Source of the DNA: Collimonas antrihumi
GTDB taxonomy: Bacteria > Pseudomonadota > Gammaproteobacteria > Burkholderiales > Burkholderiaceae_D
DNA length: 64,000 bases
NCBI RefSeq assembly: GCF_018304965.1
Contig: NZ_JAGQED010000017.1
Coordinates: forward strand, 1 to 64,000
Direction: 5' to 3'
Shown here: positions 29,910 to 40,160 of the stretch, piece by piece
How positions within the stretch are numbered: the first letter of the stretch is position 1
Layout: each line of letters begins with the position of its first letter
The notes under the pieces: generated by a model
Databases searched by the model: none
Told to the model about the DNA's origin: nothing
What the model saw: the letters and a program-made list of their open reading frames with translations, nothing else
Program-made: the position numbers and the translations under genes

Positions 29910-31432
29910 AGACCGACCTCACCGCGCGACAGAGCCAGCTCACGTACCGCATCGATGAATACCTGCGCCCGATGAGCGTAATTGCGGAACATGTCGAGAC
30001 TGGCGCAGGCCGGCGACAGCAACACGGCATCGCCTGGATGTGCCAGCTCGGCGGCGCGCGTTACGGCTTCTTCCAGCGTGGCGCAGGCAACGATGTCGAG
30101 ACCTGCCGCATGGTTTTCCACCGCGGCGCGAATTGCAGGTGCATCGCGGCCGATCAACAGCAGTGCGCGGCCATACGCGGCCAATGGCGCGGCGAGCGGA
30201 GCGAAGTCCTGTCCTTTGCCATCGCCGCCGGCGATCAGCAGCAAGCGACTCGCATTCCCGTCGCCATCGGAACCACGTCCCAATCCGTTCAATGCCGCAA
30301 CCGTAGCGCCGACATTGGTGCCTTTGCTGTCGTCGTAATATTCAACGCCGCCAATCGTCGTCACCAGTTCGACCCGATGCGGCTCGCCGTGATACTCGCG
30401 CAAACCGTGCAGCAGCGGCGCAAATGGCAAGTCAATCGCGCGGCACAATGCCAATGCGGCCAGGGCGTTGGCCGCATTGTGACGACCACGAATCCGCAAC
30501 GCGTCAGCCGGCATCAAACGTTTGACCGAAACTGGCAGTAAGGCAAGTTGTTCTTTCTTGCTGCGCCGCTTCTCCACGCGTTCTTCTTCGTCGCCCGGCA
30601 CCGCTACCGACAGCCATTGCATGGCGTTATCGCTGACCAGGCCAAAACAATCGCCGTCAAGCGGCTCGTCAAAACCGAAACTGATACTGTTACCAGTCTT
30701 GAATTGCATCGTCAGAGGATCGTCACGATTCAGCACCCGCACGGTATTGGCGCTGAAAATACGCGCCTTGTCGGCTACGTAGGATTCCATGTCGCCATGC
30801 CAATCCAGGTGATCCTGAGTGATATTCAGGATGGTCGCGGCATCGGCATGCAGGTTGCAGGTTGCATGCAACTGGAAACTGGACAGTTCCAGTACCCAGA
30901 CCTGCGGCAAGGCGTCTTTCTCCAATGCACTCCGCAATACATCCAGCGCAGCCGGGCTGATGTTGCCCGCCACTTGCACCGTCAAGCCGGCGCGTTCGCA
31001 CAGCAAACCGGTGAGGCTGGTGACGGTGGTTTTACCGTTGGTGCCGGTGATGGCAATCACTTTCGGCGTATAGGCGTGGCTCTCGCGCAATGCCGCCAAG
31101 GCCTGCGCAAACACTTCGATTTCGCCCCATACCGGAATATCGCGATCGGTCGCTGCGGATTGAATGTCTTTCAGCTCACGGCTCGGCGCCAGGCCCGGGC
31201 TTGTTACAACAAAATCGATGCCATCCAGCAGGCTGGCAGCGAATCCGCCGCCCTCCCCAGAGGCGATGAATTCCACTGCCGGAATTGCCTGTTGCAACAG
31301 TGGCAGGCGTTCCGGCGCACTGCGTGTGTCGGCCACGCGCACGGTCGCACCGCAATGTGCCAGCCACAATGCGGATGCCAGGCCCGATTCCCCGAGCCCT
31401 AATACCAGAACATGTTTACCCGTATAGTTCAT
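29906..31432 (-). CDS. murD: UDP-N-acetylmuramoyl-L-alanine-D-glutamate ligase
   Basis: A Mur ligase of 508 aa adding D-glutamate. [21 protein letters not shown] is the N-terminal nucleotide-binding motif; the ATP loop is [14 protein letters not shown] (about 129-142); [16 protein letters not shown] is the C-terminal ligase motif. It is somewhat longer than E. coli MurD (438 aa); extra residues include a charged insert rich in Glu, Arg and Lys at about 275-290. Confidence 0.96.
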   Translation of the reverse strand: MNYTGKHVLVLGLGESGLASALWLAHCGATVRVADTRSAPERLPLLQQAIPAVEFIASGEGGGFAASLLDGIDFVVTSPGLAPSRELKDIQSAATDRDIPVWGEIEVFAQALAALRESHAYTPKVIAITGTNGKTTVTSLTGLLCERAGLTVQVAGNISPAALDVLRSALEKDALPQVWVLELSSFQLHATCNLHADAATILNITQDHLDWHGDMESYVADKARIFSANTVRVLNRDDPLTMQFKTGNSISFGFDEPLDGDCFGLVSDNAMQWLSVAVPGDEEERVEKRRSKKEQLALLPVSVKRLMPADALRIRGRHNAANALAALALCRAIDLPFAPLLHGLREYHGEPHRVELVTTIGGVEYYDDSKGTNVGATVAALNGLGRGSDGDGNASRLLLIAGGDGKGQDFAPLAAPLAAYGRALLLIGRDAPAIRAAVENHAAGLDIVACATLEEAVTRAAELAHPGDAVLLSPACASLDMFRNYAHRAQVFIDAVRELALSRGEVGL

Positions 31433-31467
31433 TACCGCTTACCTTCTACCGTAACAGTACCTAAGCA

Positions 31468-32637
31468 CTACCTGAGCTTCAACGTTGAAAGCCCGAACAA
31501 CACCAGCATCATCGAGATAATCCAGAAACGCACCACGACCTGCGTTTCTTTCCAGCCTTTTTGTTCATAGTGATGGTGCAAAGGCGCCATCAGCAACACG
31601 CGGCGGCCAACGCCGAAACGCTTCTTCGTGTACTTGAAGTAGATTACCTGCAACATGACCGATAAAGTTTCGACCACGAAAATACCACCCATAATGAACA
31701 GAACGATTTCCTGGCGTACGATTACCGCTACGGTGCCCAGGGCGCCGCCCAAAGCCAGCGCGCCGACATCGCCCATGAATACCTGGGCCGGATAGGCGTT
31801 ATACCAAAGGAAGGCGAGTCCGGCGCCGGCCATCGCACCGCAGAAAATCAACAGTTCACCAGCGCCGGGAATATGCGGAATCAGCAGGTATTTGGCGAAA
31901 GTCACGTTCCCGGTCAAATAAGCGAATAATCCAAGCGCAGCGCCCACCATCACGGTCGGCATGATCGCCAGGCCATCCAGGCCATCGGTCAGGTTGACTG
32001 CGTTGCTGGTGCCGACGATGACGAAATAGGTCAAGGCCATGAAGCCCCAGACACCCAGCGGATAACTGACGGTCTTGAAAAACGGCACGATCAGGTCGGC
32101 CTTCGGCGGCAGGTCCAGGCTGAAACCGGATTCGACCCAGGCCACGAACAAGTCCCAAACCTGGGTATTGTTCGGCGCAGATACCGAGAACGCCAGGTAA
32201 ATCGCCGCCACTACGCCAATCACGGATTGCCAGAAATACTTCTCGCGCGAACGCATGCCGTTCGGATCCTTGTAGACCACCTTGCGGTAATCGTCGACCC
32301 AGCCGATGGTGCCGAAACCCAGCGTGACCACCAGTACGATCCAGACAAAACGATTACTCAGGTCGCTCCACAGCAAAGTCGAAATGCCGATTGCAATCAG
32401 GATCAGCACGCCACCCATGGTCGGCGTGCCGGATTTAATCAAATGCGTTTGCGGACCGTCGGTGCGCACCGCTTGCCCGACCTTCAGGCGCGCCAACATG
32501 CGGATCACGCCAGGTCCCGCGATCAAGCCGATCATCAACGCCGTCAACGTCGCGAACACGGCGCGAAAGGTGATGAAGTTGAAGACGCGCAGGAAACTGA
32601 AATCCTGCTGAAAATTTTGTGCCAGCCATAGCAGCAT
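31468..32637 (-). CDS. mraY: Phospho-N-acetylmuramoyl-pentapeptide transferase MraY
   Basis: A polytopic membrane enzyme of 389 aa that transfers phospho-MurNAc-pentapeptide to undecaprenyl phosphate, giving lipid I. The catalytic loops are visible: GWVDDYRK (Asp pair, about 122-129), [10 protein letters not shown] and, near the end, APLHHHYE. The start at 32637 lies one base past the murF stop; the upstream extension to 32685 is inside murF. Confidence 0.97.
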   Translation of the reverse strand: MLLWLAQNFQQDFSFLRVFNFITFRAVFATLTALMIGLIAGPGVIRMLARLKVGQAVRTDGPQTHLIKSGTPTMGGVLILIAIGISTLLWSDLSNRFVWIVLVVTLGFGTIGWVDDYRKVVYKDPNGMRSREKYFWQSVIGVVAAIYLAFSVSAPNNTQVWDLFVAWVESGFSLDLPPKADLIVPFFKTVSYPLGVWGFMALTYFVIVGTSNAVNLTDGLDGLAIMPTVMVGAALGLFAYLTGNVTFAKYLLIPHIPGAGELLIFCGAMAGAGLAFLWYNAYPAQVFMGDVGALALGGALGTVAVIVRQEIVLFIMGGIFVVETLSVMLQVIYFKYTKKRFGVGRRVLLMAPLHHHYEQKGWKETQVVVRFWIISMMLVLFGLSTLKLR

Positions 32638-32638
32638 G

Positions 32639-34045
32639 TTAGTGAACCCCTTCAGAACTTGTACCGGCCAGATGCTGAACCGCACGCTCCATTTTCATGA
32701 AGCGCGACCCTTTGATCAGCACCGTGGTGTCCGGTGTCATGGTGGCATCGAGCGCGGCTAGCAACGCTGCGATGTCGTTGAAATGTTGTGCTTGCGGACC
32801 GAAGGCGGCACTGGCATCGGCCGCCATGTCGCCCAGCGTGAATAATCGGGTGATGCCGCATTGCTTGGCGTAGGCGCCGATCTCCTGGTGGAATTCGCGT
32901 CCTTCGTTGCCGACTTCGCCCATATCGCCCAGCACCAGCAAACGCGGCTCGGCGGTCTGCGCCAGTACATCGATTGCCGCCCGCATCGAATCAGGATTTG
33001 CGTTGTAGGTATCGTCGATCACCAGCGCGCCGACGCAACCGGCAGCTTGCGCCAGTTTGCGCTGCAGACGGCCACTGACCGGCGCGAACGATTCCAGGCC
33101 ACGCTTGATCGCAGCGATGTCGATGCCGATCGCCAGGGTGCAAGCAACCGCGGCGAGCGCGTTGCGTACGTTATGCTCACCGGCGGCGGATAGCTGCACT
33201 GCAAATTTTTGCGGACCTGCCGCGGTCATGGCAGACACTTCCAAATCGCTGCCGAAACCATTCGCCGCTTTGGTGTAACTGGCGCTGACATCGGCATCAG
33301 ACGTGAGGCCGAAGCTGATACTGCCGGCCTTGCCGGCGGCATAACCACGCCACAACCCTGTATACGGATCATCTGCCGGAAACACGGCAATGCCGTTGGC
33401 CGGCAAGCCGCGGATCACGCTGCCGTTTTCTTCGGCAACCGCCGCTACACTCGCCATGAATTCCTGATGCTCGCGCTGTGCATTGTTGACCAATGCCACC
33501 GTCGGTTCGGCAAGCGCTGTCAGCAGCGCGATTTCGCCGGGATGGTTCATGCCCAGCTCAATTACGGCTGCCTGATGGCTAGCTTCAAGCCGCAACAAGG
33601 TCAGCGGAACGCCAATCTCGTTATTGAAATTACCGCGTGTCGCCAGTGATTTATCAACACCAAAAGCCGCGACCAGGATCGCGGCAATCATTTCTTTTAC
33701 TGTGGTCTTGCCATTGCTGCCGGTGACGGCAATCAACGGTAGCGTAAATTGCTGCCGCCAGCGTTGCCCTATCGTGCCAAGTGCAATCCGGGTGTCGTCC
33801 ACCAGCAATGCCGGCACCGTCAGTGTCGCTGGTGCGCGTTCCACCACCACCGCTGCCGCGCCTTGGGCTACTACCTGATCGAGGAAATCGTGGGCGTCGA
33901 AACGCTCGCCACGCAATGCGACAAACAGCGAACCTGACGTCACCGCACGGCTATCCGTGGACAAGCCATTCACCACGACCTGGCTGCCACCGCTAACGGC
34001 AGGCAATCCCAGCCACGATTGCAATTGCTGCAATGAGGCGTTCAT
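32639..34045 (-). CDS. murF: UDP-MurNAc-tripeptide-D-alanyl-D-alanine ligase
   Basis: A Mur ligase of 468 aa that adds the D-Ala-D-Ala made by Ddl. ATP loop [14 protein letters not shown] is near 110, the substrate motif [12 protein letters not shown] near 140-152, and [15 protein letters not shown] near 335-349. The gene starts within murE with a four-base overlap. Confidence 0.97.
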   Translation of the reverse strand: MNASLQQLQSWLGLPAVSGGSQVVVNGLSTDSRAVTSGSLFVALRGERFDAHDFLDQVVAQGAAAVVVERAPATLTVPALLVDDTRIALGTIGQRWRQQFTLPLIAVTGSNGKTTVKEMIAAILVAAFGVDKSLATRGNFNNEIGVPLTLLRLEASHQAAVIELGMNHPGEIALLTALAEPTVALVNNAQREHQEFMASVAAVAEENGSVIRGLPANGIAVFPADDPYTGLWRGYAAGKAGSISFGLTSDADVSASYTKAANGFGSDLEVSAMTAAGPQKFAVQLSAAGEHNVRNALAAVACTLAIGIDIAAIKRGLESFAPVSGRLQRKLAQAAGCVGALVIDDTYNANPDSMRAAIDVLAQTAEPRLLVLGDMGEVGNEGREFHQEIGAYAKQCGITRLFTLGDMAADASAAFGPQAQHFNDIAALLAALDATMTPDTTVLIKGSRFMKMERAVQHLAGTSSEGVH

Positions 34046-35577
34046 ACGTGACCGCCTTTCATCGTGACCCGTGCGGCAAGCGCCAGCGCGGTATGGTCGG
34101 CATCTAAAAACGGCAATTTCTTTCCCTTTATTTCTTGATATGTTTCATGGCCTTTACCTGCCAGCAAGACCACATCGGCGTTGCCCGCATGCCGCACCGC
34201 CCACAGAATCGCGGCAGCGCGATCTTCCAGCGCCTGTGCGGCCTGCGGCGCTTTCATCCCGGCCAGAATCTGACTGATGATGACACCCGGTTCCTCGTTG
34301 CGGGGATTGTCGCTGGTGACGATGACGTGATCTGCAAGTTCGGCAATAGCACCCATTTGTGGCCGCTTGCCGGGATCGCGATCGCCGCCGCAACCGAATA
34401 CGCACCACAATTCGCCGTTGCGTTGCTGCGTAACTTGCCGCAGGGTATTCAAGGTTTTTTCCAGCGCATCGGGAGTGTGTGCATAATCGATAACTATCAG
34501 CGGCGCATCATGGCCGCCGAACTGCTGCATTCGACCCGGCACGGCAACCAACAGTTCAATCGCGTGCAACGCGGCACCCCAGGCAACACCTTTAGCCAGC
34601 AACACACCCAGAATGCCAAGTGCATTGCTGACATTGAATTGCCCCACCAGTTGCGTCTTGACGTGTGCCGAGCCGAACGGCGAATCGAGGTGGAATGCGG
34701 TGCCGTTGGCGTTGGTGCGTATCGCCGAGGCCCGCAGCACCGAAACACCGGTTGGCGCGGCCAGAGCCTCGCACGTATAGCCGATCACCGGAACGGCTGG
34801 TTGCTTTTTCGCCAAATGACTCACCAGACGCAAGCCCATGGCATCGTCGAGATTGATCACGGCTTGCTGCAATCCTGGCCAGTCGAACAATATGCGTTTT
34901 GCGGCTTCGTAATGCTGTTCGTCGCCGTGGTAATCCAGATGATCGCGCGTGAAATTGGTGAACAGGGCGATGTCGACATGCATGCCGCTCATGCGCCCTT
35001 GTTCCAGACCGATCGACGACGCTTCGATCGCCAATGCTGCTACGCCTTGTTGGCGCATCTCGCTCAGCGCGTGCTGTAACAACAGTGCATCTGGCGTGGT
35101 ATTGCCGGTTTCTTCGAATTCACCGCGCTGGCCGTGGTTATATATTCCGGTGCCCAGGGTGCCGATAACACCGGTCGCCTGGCCCAGGTGCGACAGTGCA
35201 TGCCCCAGCCATTGGGTGCACGATGTCTTGCCGTTGGTGCCGGTAACGGCAACCACCAACATGTCTTTGTCGGCTTGCCCGTAATAAGTATGGGCGATCT
35301 GGCCGCTAAGCTGCTTGAGGCCGCTCACCGCGCGATGGGCGATGCTCCATGCTGCGTCCCAGGTAAATTTTTCACTCTCGCACAGCACTGCGGATGCACC
35401 GTTTTTCAGTGCCTGTGCGATGTAGGCGCGACCGTCCGCAGCATCACCAGGATAGGCGAAAAATACGTCGCCGGACTTTACCTTGCGCGAGTCCGACACC
35501 AGTTCAGCGCCAGCCGGAGCAACGCTGCTCAGCCAATGCTGGATGTCTTGCAATTGTTTTGTCGTGGATTTCATCAC
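34042..35577 (-). CDS. murE: UDP-MurNAc-L-Ala-D-Glu:meso-diaminopimelate ligase
   Basis: A Mur ligase of 511 aa adding the third stem residue. VTGTNGKTSCTQWLGHAL (about 115-132) is the ATP loop. DNPRNEEP (about 425-432) is the DNPR motif that selects meso-diaminopimelate rather than lysine, as expected for a Gram-negative. Four-base overlaps with ftsI and murF at its two ends. Confidence 0.97.
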   Translation of the reverse strand: MMKSTTKQLQDIQHWLSSVAPAGAELVSDSRKVKSGDVFFAYPGDAADGRAYIAQALKNGASAVLCESEKFTWDAAWSIAHRAVSGLKQLSGQIAHTYYGQADKDMLVVAVTGTNGKTSCTQWLGHALSHLGQATGVIGTLGTGIYNHGQRGEFEETGNTTPDALLLQHALSEMRQQGVAALAIEASSIGLEQGRMSGMHVDIALFTNFTRDHLDYHGDEQHYEAAKRILFDWPGLQQAVINLDDAMGLRLVSHLAKKQPAVPVIGYTCEALAAPTGVSVLRASAIRTNANGTAFHLDSPFGSAHVKTQLVGQFNVSNALGILGVLLAKGVAWGAALHAIELLVAVPGRMQQFGGHDAPLIVIDYAHTPDALEKTLNTLRQVTQQRNGELWCVFGCGGDRDPGKRPQMGAIAELADHVIVTSDNPRNEEPGVIISQILAGMKAPQAAQALEDRAAAILWAVRHAGNADVVLLAGKGHETYQEIKGKKLPFLDADHTALALAARVTMKGGHV

Positions 35578-37355
35578 AAACCCTCCTGCGGACCGTCGGT
35601 CGGGATGATGATGTCAGTGACGCTGGAATCCGGCGGTACGTTCAGCGCCCGTAAGGCGTTTGCAGCCACCGTCGCAAATACCGGCGCGGCGACGTCGCCG
35701 CCGTAGTGCGAACCGACAGACGGTTCATCAACCATGACCGCGATAATCAGGCGCGGATCGGAAGCCGGCGCAAAGCCGACGAAATCGGCAATGTATTTTT
35801 TGACATATTTACCGCCTTCAATCTTATAGGCGGTACCGGTTTTCCCGCCGACCCGATAGCCGGGAACTTGCGCCTTCGGTGCAGTGCCACCTGGCGCGGT
35901 GACGCGCTCCAGCATGGCGCGCATGGTCAGCGCGGTCTTTTCCGAAACCACGCGCTGGCCGACCGGGGGTTCGGTGACTTTCTGGAATGACAGCGGGATC
36001 AGGTCGCCGTTACGCGCAAAAATCGTGTAGGCATGGGCCATCTGGATCAGCGATACCGAGATGCCATGACCGTAGCTCATGGTTGCCTGCTCGATCGGCC
36101 GCCATGATTTGAAAGGACGCACGCGACCGGCAACCGCGCCAGGGAAGCCGAATTTCGGTTGCTGCCCAAGACCGACTGTGGTGAACATCTCCCACATTTC
36201 TTCGGCCGGCATCTGCAACGCTATCTTGGCGGTGCCGATATTCGACGATTTCTGAATAATCTGGGCGACGCTCATGGCCCACACCGGATGCGGATGGGAA
36301 TCGCCCACAGTCGCAGTGCCGATGGTCATTTTGTCCGGCACCTGAAAAATCGTAGTCGCCTGAACCCGGTTGGTGTCGAGCGCGAGCGCAACGGTGAATG
36401 GTTTCAAGGTCGAGCCAGGCTCGAAGGTATCGGTCATCACCCGATTACGCAGCTGGGCGCCAGTCAGCACCGAGCGGTCGTTCGGGTTATAACTCGGCAG
36501 ATTTGCCAAAGCCAGCACTTCACCGGTGCGGGCGTCAACCACGACGATGCCGCCAGCCTTGGCCTTGGTCCGCTCCACCGCTTCTTTCAGCTGGGTGAAA
36601 GCGATGTACTGGATCTTGCTGTCGATCGACAACACCAGATCCTTGCCGTCATGCGGCTCCTTGACCGCCTCGATATCCTCGACAATGCGGCCGAGCCGAT
36701 CCTTGATCACGCGGCGGCTGCCAGTGGTGCCTGCCAGGGTTTTCTGCTGCGACAGCTCCATGCCGTCCTGGCCGGCATCTTCCACATTGGTGAAGCCGAC
36801 CACGTGCGCCGCTACCTCGCCCTCCGGATAGAAGCGCTTGTATTCCTTGCGGGTTTCGATGCCGTCGATGCCCAGCTTGATGATCTTGTCGGAAATGTCT
36901 TGTTCGACCTGACGCTTGAGGTAGACAAAATTGCGGTCGGAGTCGAGTTTTTTGCTGAGTTCGGCATCGCTCATATCGAGCAGTTTTGCCAATGCTTGCA
37001 GCTTCTCTTTCGGCGCAGCCTGCACATCCTCAGGAATCGCCCAGATTGCCTTGACCGGCACCGACGACGCCAGCACCTGGCCGTTGCGATCGGTAATCTT
37101 GCCGCGCGTGGCCGGCAACTCCAGCGTACGCGCATAGCGCGAAGCACCCTGCTTTTGCAGGAAATCGGTGGAAATCCCCTGCAGCCACAGCGCCCGCACG
37201 ATCAACGCCAGAAAGGCCGCGAACATGGCGAACAGCACCACCCGCGAGCGCCATACCGGCAACTTGACTTTCAGAATCGGACTGGCGGAAAACGGCACGC
37301 CTTTGCCGGCGGCAATCCGTCCTGTGTGCGAACTGCGCGGGGGATTGCGCGTCAT
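35574..37355 (-). CDS. ftsI: Septal peptidoglycan transpeptidase FtsI (PBP3)
   Basis: A class B penicillin-binding protein of 593 aa. A single membrane anchor lies at about 38-58, then the non-penicillin-binding pedestal. The transpeptidase domain has Ser315 in EPGSTLKPF (SxxK), the SSN triad in KSSNIGT, and GGKTGTA (KTG) near the C-terminus. It cross-links septal peptidoglycan with FtsW. All three active-site motifs are intact. Confidence 0.97.
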   Translation of the reverse strand: MTRNPPRSSHTGRIAAGKGVPFSASPILKVKLPVWRSRVVLFAMFAAFLALIVRALWLQGISTDFLQKQGASRYARTLELPATRGKITDRNGQVLASSVPVKAIWAIPEDVQAAPKEKLQALAKLLDMSDAELSKKLDSDRNFVYLKRQVEQDISDKIIKLGIDGIETRKEYKRFYPEGEVAAHVVGFTNVEDAGQDGMELSQQKTLAGTTGSRRVIKDRLGRIVEDIEAVKEPHDGKDLVLSIDSKIQYIAFTQLKEAVERTKAKAGGIVVVDARTGEVLALANLPSYNPNDRSVLTGAQLRNRVMTDTFEPGSTLKPFTVALALDTNRVQATTIFQVPDKMTIGTATVGDSHPHPVWAMSVAQIIQKSSNIGTAKIALQMPAEEMWEMFTTVGLGQQPKFGFPGAVAGRVRPFKSWRPIEQATMSYGHGISVSLIQMAHAYTIFARNGDLIPLSFQKVTEPPVGQRVVSEKTALTMRAMLERVTAPGGTAPKAQVPGYRVGGKTGTAYKIEGGKYVKKYIADFVGFAPASDPRLIIAVMVDEPSVGSHYGGDVAAPVFATVAANALRALNVPPDSSVTDIIIPTDGPQEGL

Positions 37356-37624
37356 TTTTCCCCCACCGTCAGATATTGGGTACGGGCGGCGGTCAGCGGC
37401 ACCATGTTCAAGTCACGCGTGGCGCTGGCTTCAATCCGGGCGTTCTTGCCCAGCGTCGATTGATCGAGCTGCAATTGCGCCCATTCGATATCCAGCTGGC
37501 GTGACTGGCTGGCGGCCCGCTCAAGTTCGATGAACAGCTGGCGCGCCTGATACTGCGAATTGACCAGCGCCAGTGCGCACAGCACCAAGGCCAGGGCGAG
37601 AACGAAATTGAGACGCCCGCTCAT
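37352..37624 (-). CDS. ftsL: Cell division protein FtsL
   Basis: A small bitopic membrane protein of 90 aa. The membrane segment is residues about 4-22; the rest is a periplasmic leucine-zipper-like coiled coil (about 28-60). FtsL, FtsB and FtsQ form the complex that activates FtsWI. Both ends overlap neighbours by four bases. Confidence 0.93.
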   Translation of the reverse strand: MSGRLNFVLALALVLCALALVNSQYQARQLFIELERAASQSRQLDIEWAQLQLDQSTLGKNARIEASATRDLNMVPLTAARTQYLTVGEK

Positions 37625-38604
37625 GCCCGGCCTCCGGCGGGTGCAGAAGTTCCGGCAGCAGCCAGACGTTCGCCGACCCGCATGATGGCGGAACGCGCGC
37701 GCGGATTTTCCGCGACTTCAGCATCCGATGGCTTGACCCGCGCCACCAGCTTCAATTCCGGTTGCGGCAGGTCGACAGCACGAATCGGCAGGCGACGGTC
37801 GGGCTGCGGCAGCTTGGCTTTGGAAGCCATGAACTGCTTGACGATCCGGTCTTCCAGCGAATGAAAGCTGATCACGACTAATCTCCCTTGCTGGGCCATC
37901 TGCCGAAATGCCTGATCCAGTACTATCTCGAGTTCTTCAAGCTCTTGATTGATGAAAATCCGAATAGCCTGAAAGGTACGGGTGGCCGGGTCTTTGCCTT
38001 TCTCACGGGTCTTGACGGCGTTTGCCACGATCTTGGCAAGCTGTCGTGTGCCAGTGATGGGCTCGATTGTCCGGCTAGCAACAATCGCCTTTGCAATCTG
38101 AACAGCAAACCGTTCTTCCCCATAATCACGTACCACCTTTCCGATTGTTTGTTCATCTGCTATTGCCAGCCATGCTGCTGCCGACATGCCACGCGTCGTA
38201 TCCATGCGCATGTCGAGCGGGCCGTCAGCACGAAAGCTGAAACCCCGGCTGGCATCATCCACCTGCGGTGACGAGATGCCCAGATCGAGCAGCACGCCGT
38301 CAACTTGTTGAATTCCTCTTTCCTGCAATGCCTGCGCCATCGTCGCGAAGCTGTCGTGCACAATCTCGAAACGCGGATCGGCGATCGTGCCTGCGGTGGC
38401 GATAGCTTGCGGATCCTTGTCGAAGGCGATCAGGCGGCCGCGCGGCCCCAGGCTCTGCAAAATCTTGCGGCTATGGCCGCCACGACCGAAAGTACCGTCG
38501 ACGTAAATGCCATCCGCACGCGCACCGACAATCGCCAACGCATCGACAGCCTCATCCAATAACACGGTGCGGTGCTGGAACTCGGGCACCACTGGTTCAC
38601 TCAT
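37621..38604 (-). CDS. rsmH: 16S rRNA m4C1402 methyltransferase RsmH
   Basis: A SAM-dependent methyltransferase of 327 aa (formerly MraW) that methylates N4 of C1402 in 16S r[19 protein letters not shown] (about 34-49) is the SAM-binding motif; [20 protein letters not shown] and [13 protein letters not shown] are family signatures. It follows mraZ by 10 bases, the usual first pair of the dcw cluster. Confidence 0.97.
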   Translation of the reverse strand: MSEPVVPEFQHRTVLLDEAVDALAIVGARADGIYVDGTFGRGGHSRKILQSLGPRGRLIAFDKDPQAIATAGTIADPRFEIVHDSFATMAQALQERGIQQVDGVLLDLGISSPQVDDASRGFSFRADGPLDMRMDTTRGMSAAAWLAIADEQTIGKVVRDYGEERFAVQIAKAIVASRTIEPITGTRQLAKIVANAVKTREKGKDPATRTFQAIRIFINQELEELEIVLDQAFRQMAQQGRLVVISFHSLEDRIVKQFMASKAKLPQPDRRLPIRAVDLPQPELKLVARVKPSDAEVAENPRARSAIMRVGERLAAAGTSAPAGGRA

Positions 38605-38614
38605 GGCCGGCCCG

Positions 38615-39043
38615 TCAGAACGAAAAATTACTTAACACTTCGGGCATGCCAGCCGCAACTGCTTGCGACTCGCTCTCAGCCAGCTTGGCTGCGTCCCAAA
38701 TCTCGAAATGGCTTCCCATGCCCAGCAACATGACTTCACGCGTCAAGCCGACAGCCGAGCGCAACTCCGGCGCCACCAGAATCCGGCCAGCGGAATCGAG
38801 TTCGACATCGGAGGCGTTGCCAAGGAAAATTCGCTGCCAGGCGCGGGCCGACATCGGCCATGCCGCGATTTGTTCGCGATGGCTCTCCCAGGTCGGGCGT
38901 GGAAATAACAGCAGGCAGCCATGTGGATGCTTGGTGAGCGTCAGCCGCCCCTCGCACTGAACGGTGAGCGCGTCACGATGCTTGGATGGCACAGCCATCC
39001 GTCCTTTCGCATCGAGATTTAATGCTGACGCACCTTGAAACAC
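38615..39043 (-). CDS. mraZ: Transcriptional regulator MraZ
   Basis: A 142-aa protein with two AbrB-like (SpoVT-type) halves, each with a DxxGR motif: LDAKGRM (about 10-16) and LDSAGRIL (about 82-89). MraZ forms rings and binds repeats in its own promoter, repressing the dcw genes in E. coli. A matching three-repeat operator is present 68-94 bases upstream (39111-39137), so autoregulation is strongly suggested here. Confidence 0.96.
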   Translation of the reverse strand: MFQGASALNLDAKGRMAVPSKHRDALTVQCEGRLTLTKHPHGCLLLFPRPTWESHREQIAAWPMSARAWQRIFLGNASDVELDSAGRILVAPELRSAVGLTREVMLLGMGSHFEIWDAAKLAESESQAVAAGMPEVLSNFSF

Positions 39044-39110
39044 CGCACACGCTCCTTAATTCGACCTTGGAAAATTGTCTTTGCAAGCCGGCAAAATGCC
39101 CCACAAAAAA

Positions 39111-39137
39111 ACACTTTTCCACACTTTCACCCACTTT
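39111..39137 (-). promoter_or_regulatory. MraZ operator: three AAAGTG(G/T) boxes
   Basis: On the minus strand, AAAGTGG, AAAGTGT and AAAGTGT are separated by exactly 3 bases each (39131-39137, 39121-39127, 39111-39117), a 10-bp period. This is the arrangement reported for MraZ binding sites (AAAGTG[T/G] repeats with 3-base spacers; in E. coli TGGGN repeats with 5-base spacing). The first box overlaps the -10 element. Confidence 0.85.
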
Positions 39138-39161
39138 AGAGGATGCACTATTCTAGGTCAA
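39133..39161 (-). promoter_or_regulatory. Promoter of the mraZ-ftsZ cluster
   Basis: TTGACC (39156-39161) and TAAAGT (39133-39138) are separated by 17 bases on the minus strand, a good sigma-70 fit. Transcription would start near 39126, inside the MraZ boxes, consistent with repression by occlusion. Confidence 0.65.
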
Positions 39162-39563
39162 GCCATTTAGCAACAGGCAATTACAAAATATCCGAGTAAA
39201 GTCAATGACTTAGCGCCGGTATCTAATGATGTGCCGAGAATGCTCTTACATTGAATTACTAAATAAATGAAGGACTTAGCAGCAGTTGTAAATGTCAGCT
39301 CTTAGATATACACATGTGTTTGTCACGACTTTACTGAAACAAAGATTCACAATTGGAAGAGTCTTCGGATCGACAAAATGAGACAAATCACAGATAAAGC
39401 AGGGAGTAGGCGGCTTGATAATGCGGAATAACCTGCTGCAGATGACGAAATAATATTAATTCTTACTGTAACAATAGAAAACAATCCTGAAAAATGCACT
39501 GAAATCGTGAGCGGAAGCAGAAGCGGCATCGAATCGATCTGCGCGCTAACTTACACTGCAAGT

Positions 39564-40106
39564 CTAGCCGATCAGCCGGCCGCCACGTACTCGCAAACCT
39601 TTCTTGGCCAGATCCGGCGCCAGCGCACTCAGATGCGCCAGCGCATCGCCGCTGTGCGCATGACAAATCGCTACCGCCAGCGCATCGGCCGCATCGGTGC
39701 CCGGCAGCCCGGGTAACTGCAGCAGCCGCTGCACCATATCCTGCACCTGCTGCTTTTGCGCCTTGCCATGGCCGGCGACCGCTTGCTTGATCTGCAAAGC
39801 GGTATATTCGGCGACCGCCAAATCTGCGCTCACTAACGCGCAAATCGCTGCGCCACGGGCTTGCCCGAGTAACAGCGTCGATTGGGGGTTAACGTTGACG
39901 AAGACTTTTTCGATTGCCGAACAATCCGGCGCATAGGTGCGGATGACTTCGGACACGCTGGCCAGAATCACCTTCAGGCGTTGCGGCAAATCCGCGTCCG
40001 GGGTCTTGATGGTGCCCGAAGCGACGTAGCTGAGCTTGTTGCCCTGCTTGTCGATGATGCCAAAACCGGTGGTCCGCAGACCGGGGTCGATACCGAGGAT
40101 TTTCAT
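39564..40106 (-). CDS. ruvC: Holliday junction resolvase RuvC
   Basis: An endonuclease of 180 aa that cuts Holliday junctions with RuvAB. Catalytic Asp7 lies in [14 protein letters not shown]; the glutamate in AIEKVFVN and the C-terminal [14 protein letters not shown] provide the other acidic residues. The start at 40106 is the family start; the frame is open to 40154 across a REP palindrome. ruvA and ruvB are not in the window. Confidence 0.96.
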   Translation of the reverse strand: MKILGIDPGLRTTGFGIIDKQGNKLSYVASGTIKTPDADLPQRLKVILASVSEVIRTYAPDCSAIEKVFVNVNPQSTLLLGQARGAAICALVSADLAVAEYTALQIKQAVAGHGKAQKQQVQDMVQRLLQLPGLPGTDAADALAVAICHAHSGDALAHLSALAPDLAKKGLRVRGGRLIG

Positions 40107-40127
40107 ATAAAACTTACGCAAGACCCC

Positions 40128-40159
40128 GTAGGGTGGGCACGCCTTTGTGCCCACCCTAC
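40128..40159. repeat. GTAG-type REP palindrome between purH and ruvC
   Basis: GTAGGGTGGGCAC (40128-40140) and GTGCCCACCCTAC (40147-40159) form a perfect 13-bp stem with a 6-base loop. It starts one base past the purH stop and may act as an mRNA 3' barrier between the two genes. Confidence 0.88.
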
Positions 40160-40160
40160 A

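Larger units (their letters stand above)
39044..39563. other. Intergenic region upstream of the dcw cluster
   Basis: This 520-base gap between mraZ and the 3' end of ruvC is A/T-rich. It contains the mraZ promoter and operator within its first 120 bases. From about 39180 to 39563 no credible gene, hairpin with T-tract or known RNA was found; short frames there have no ribosome site. Confidence 0.6.
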
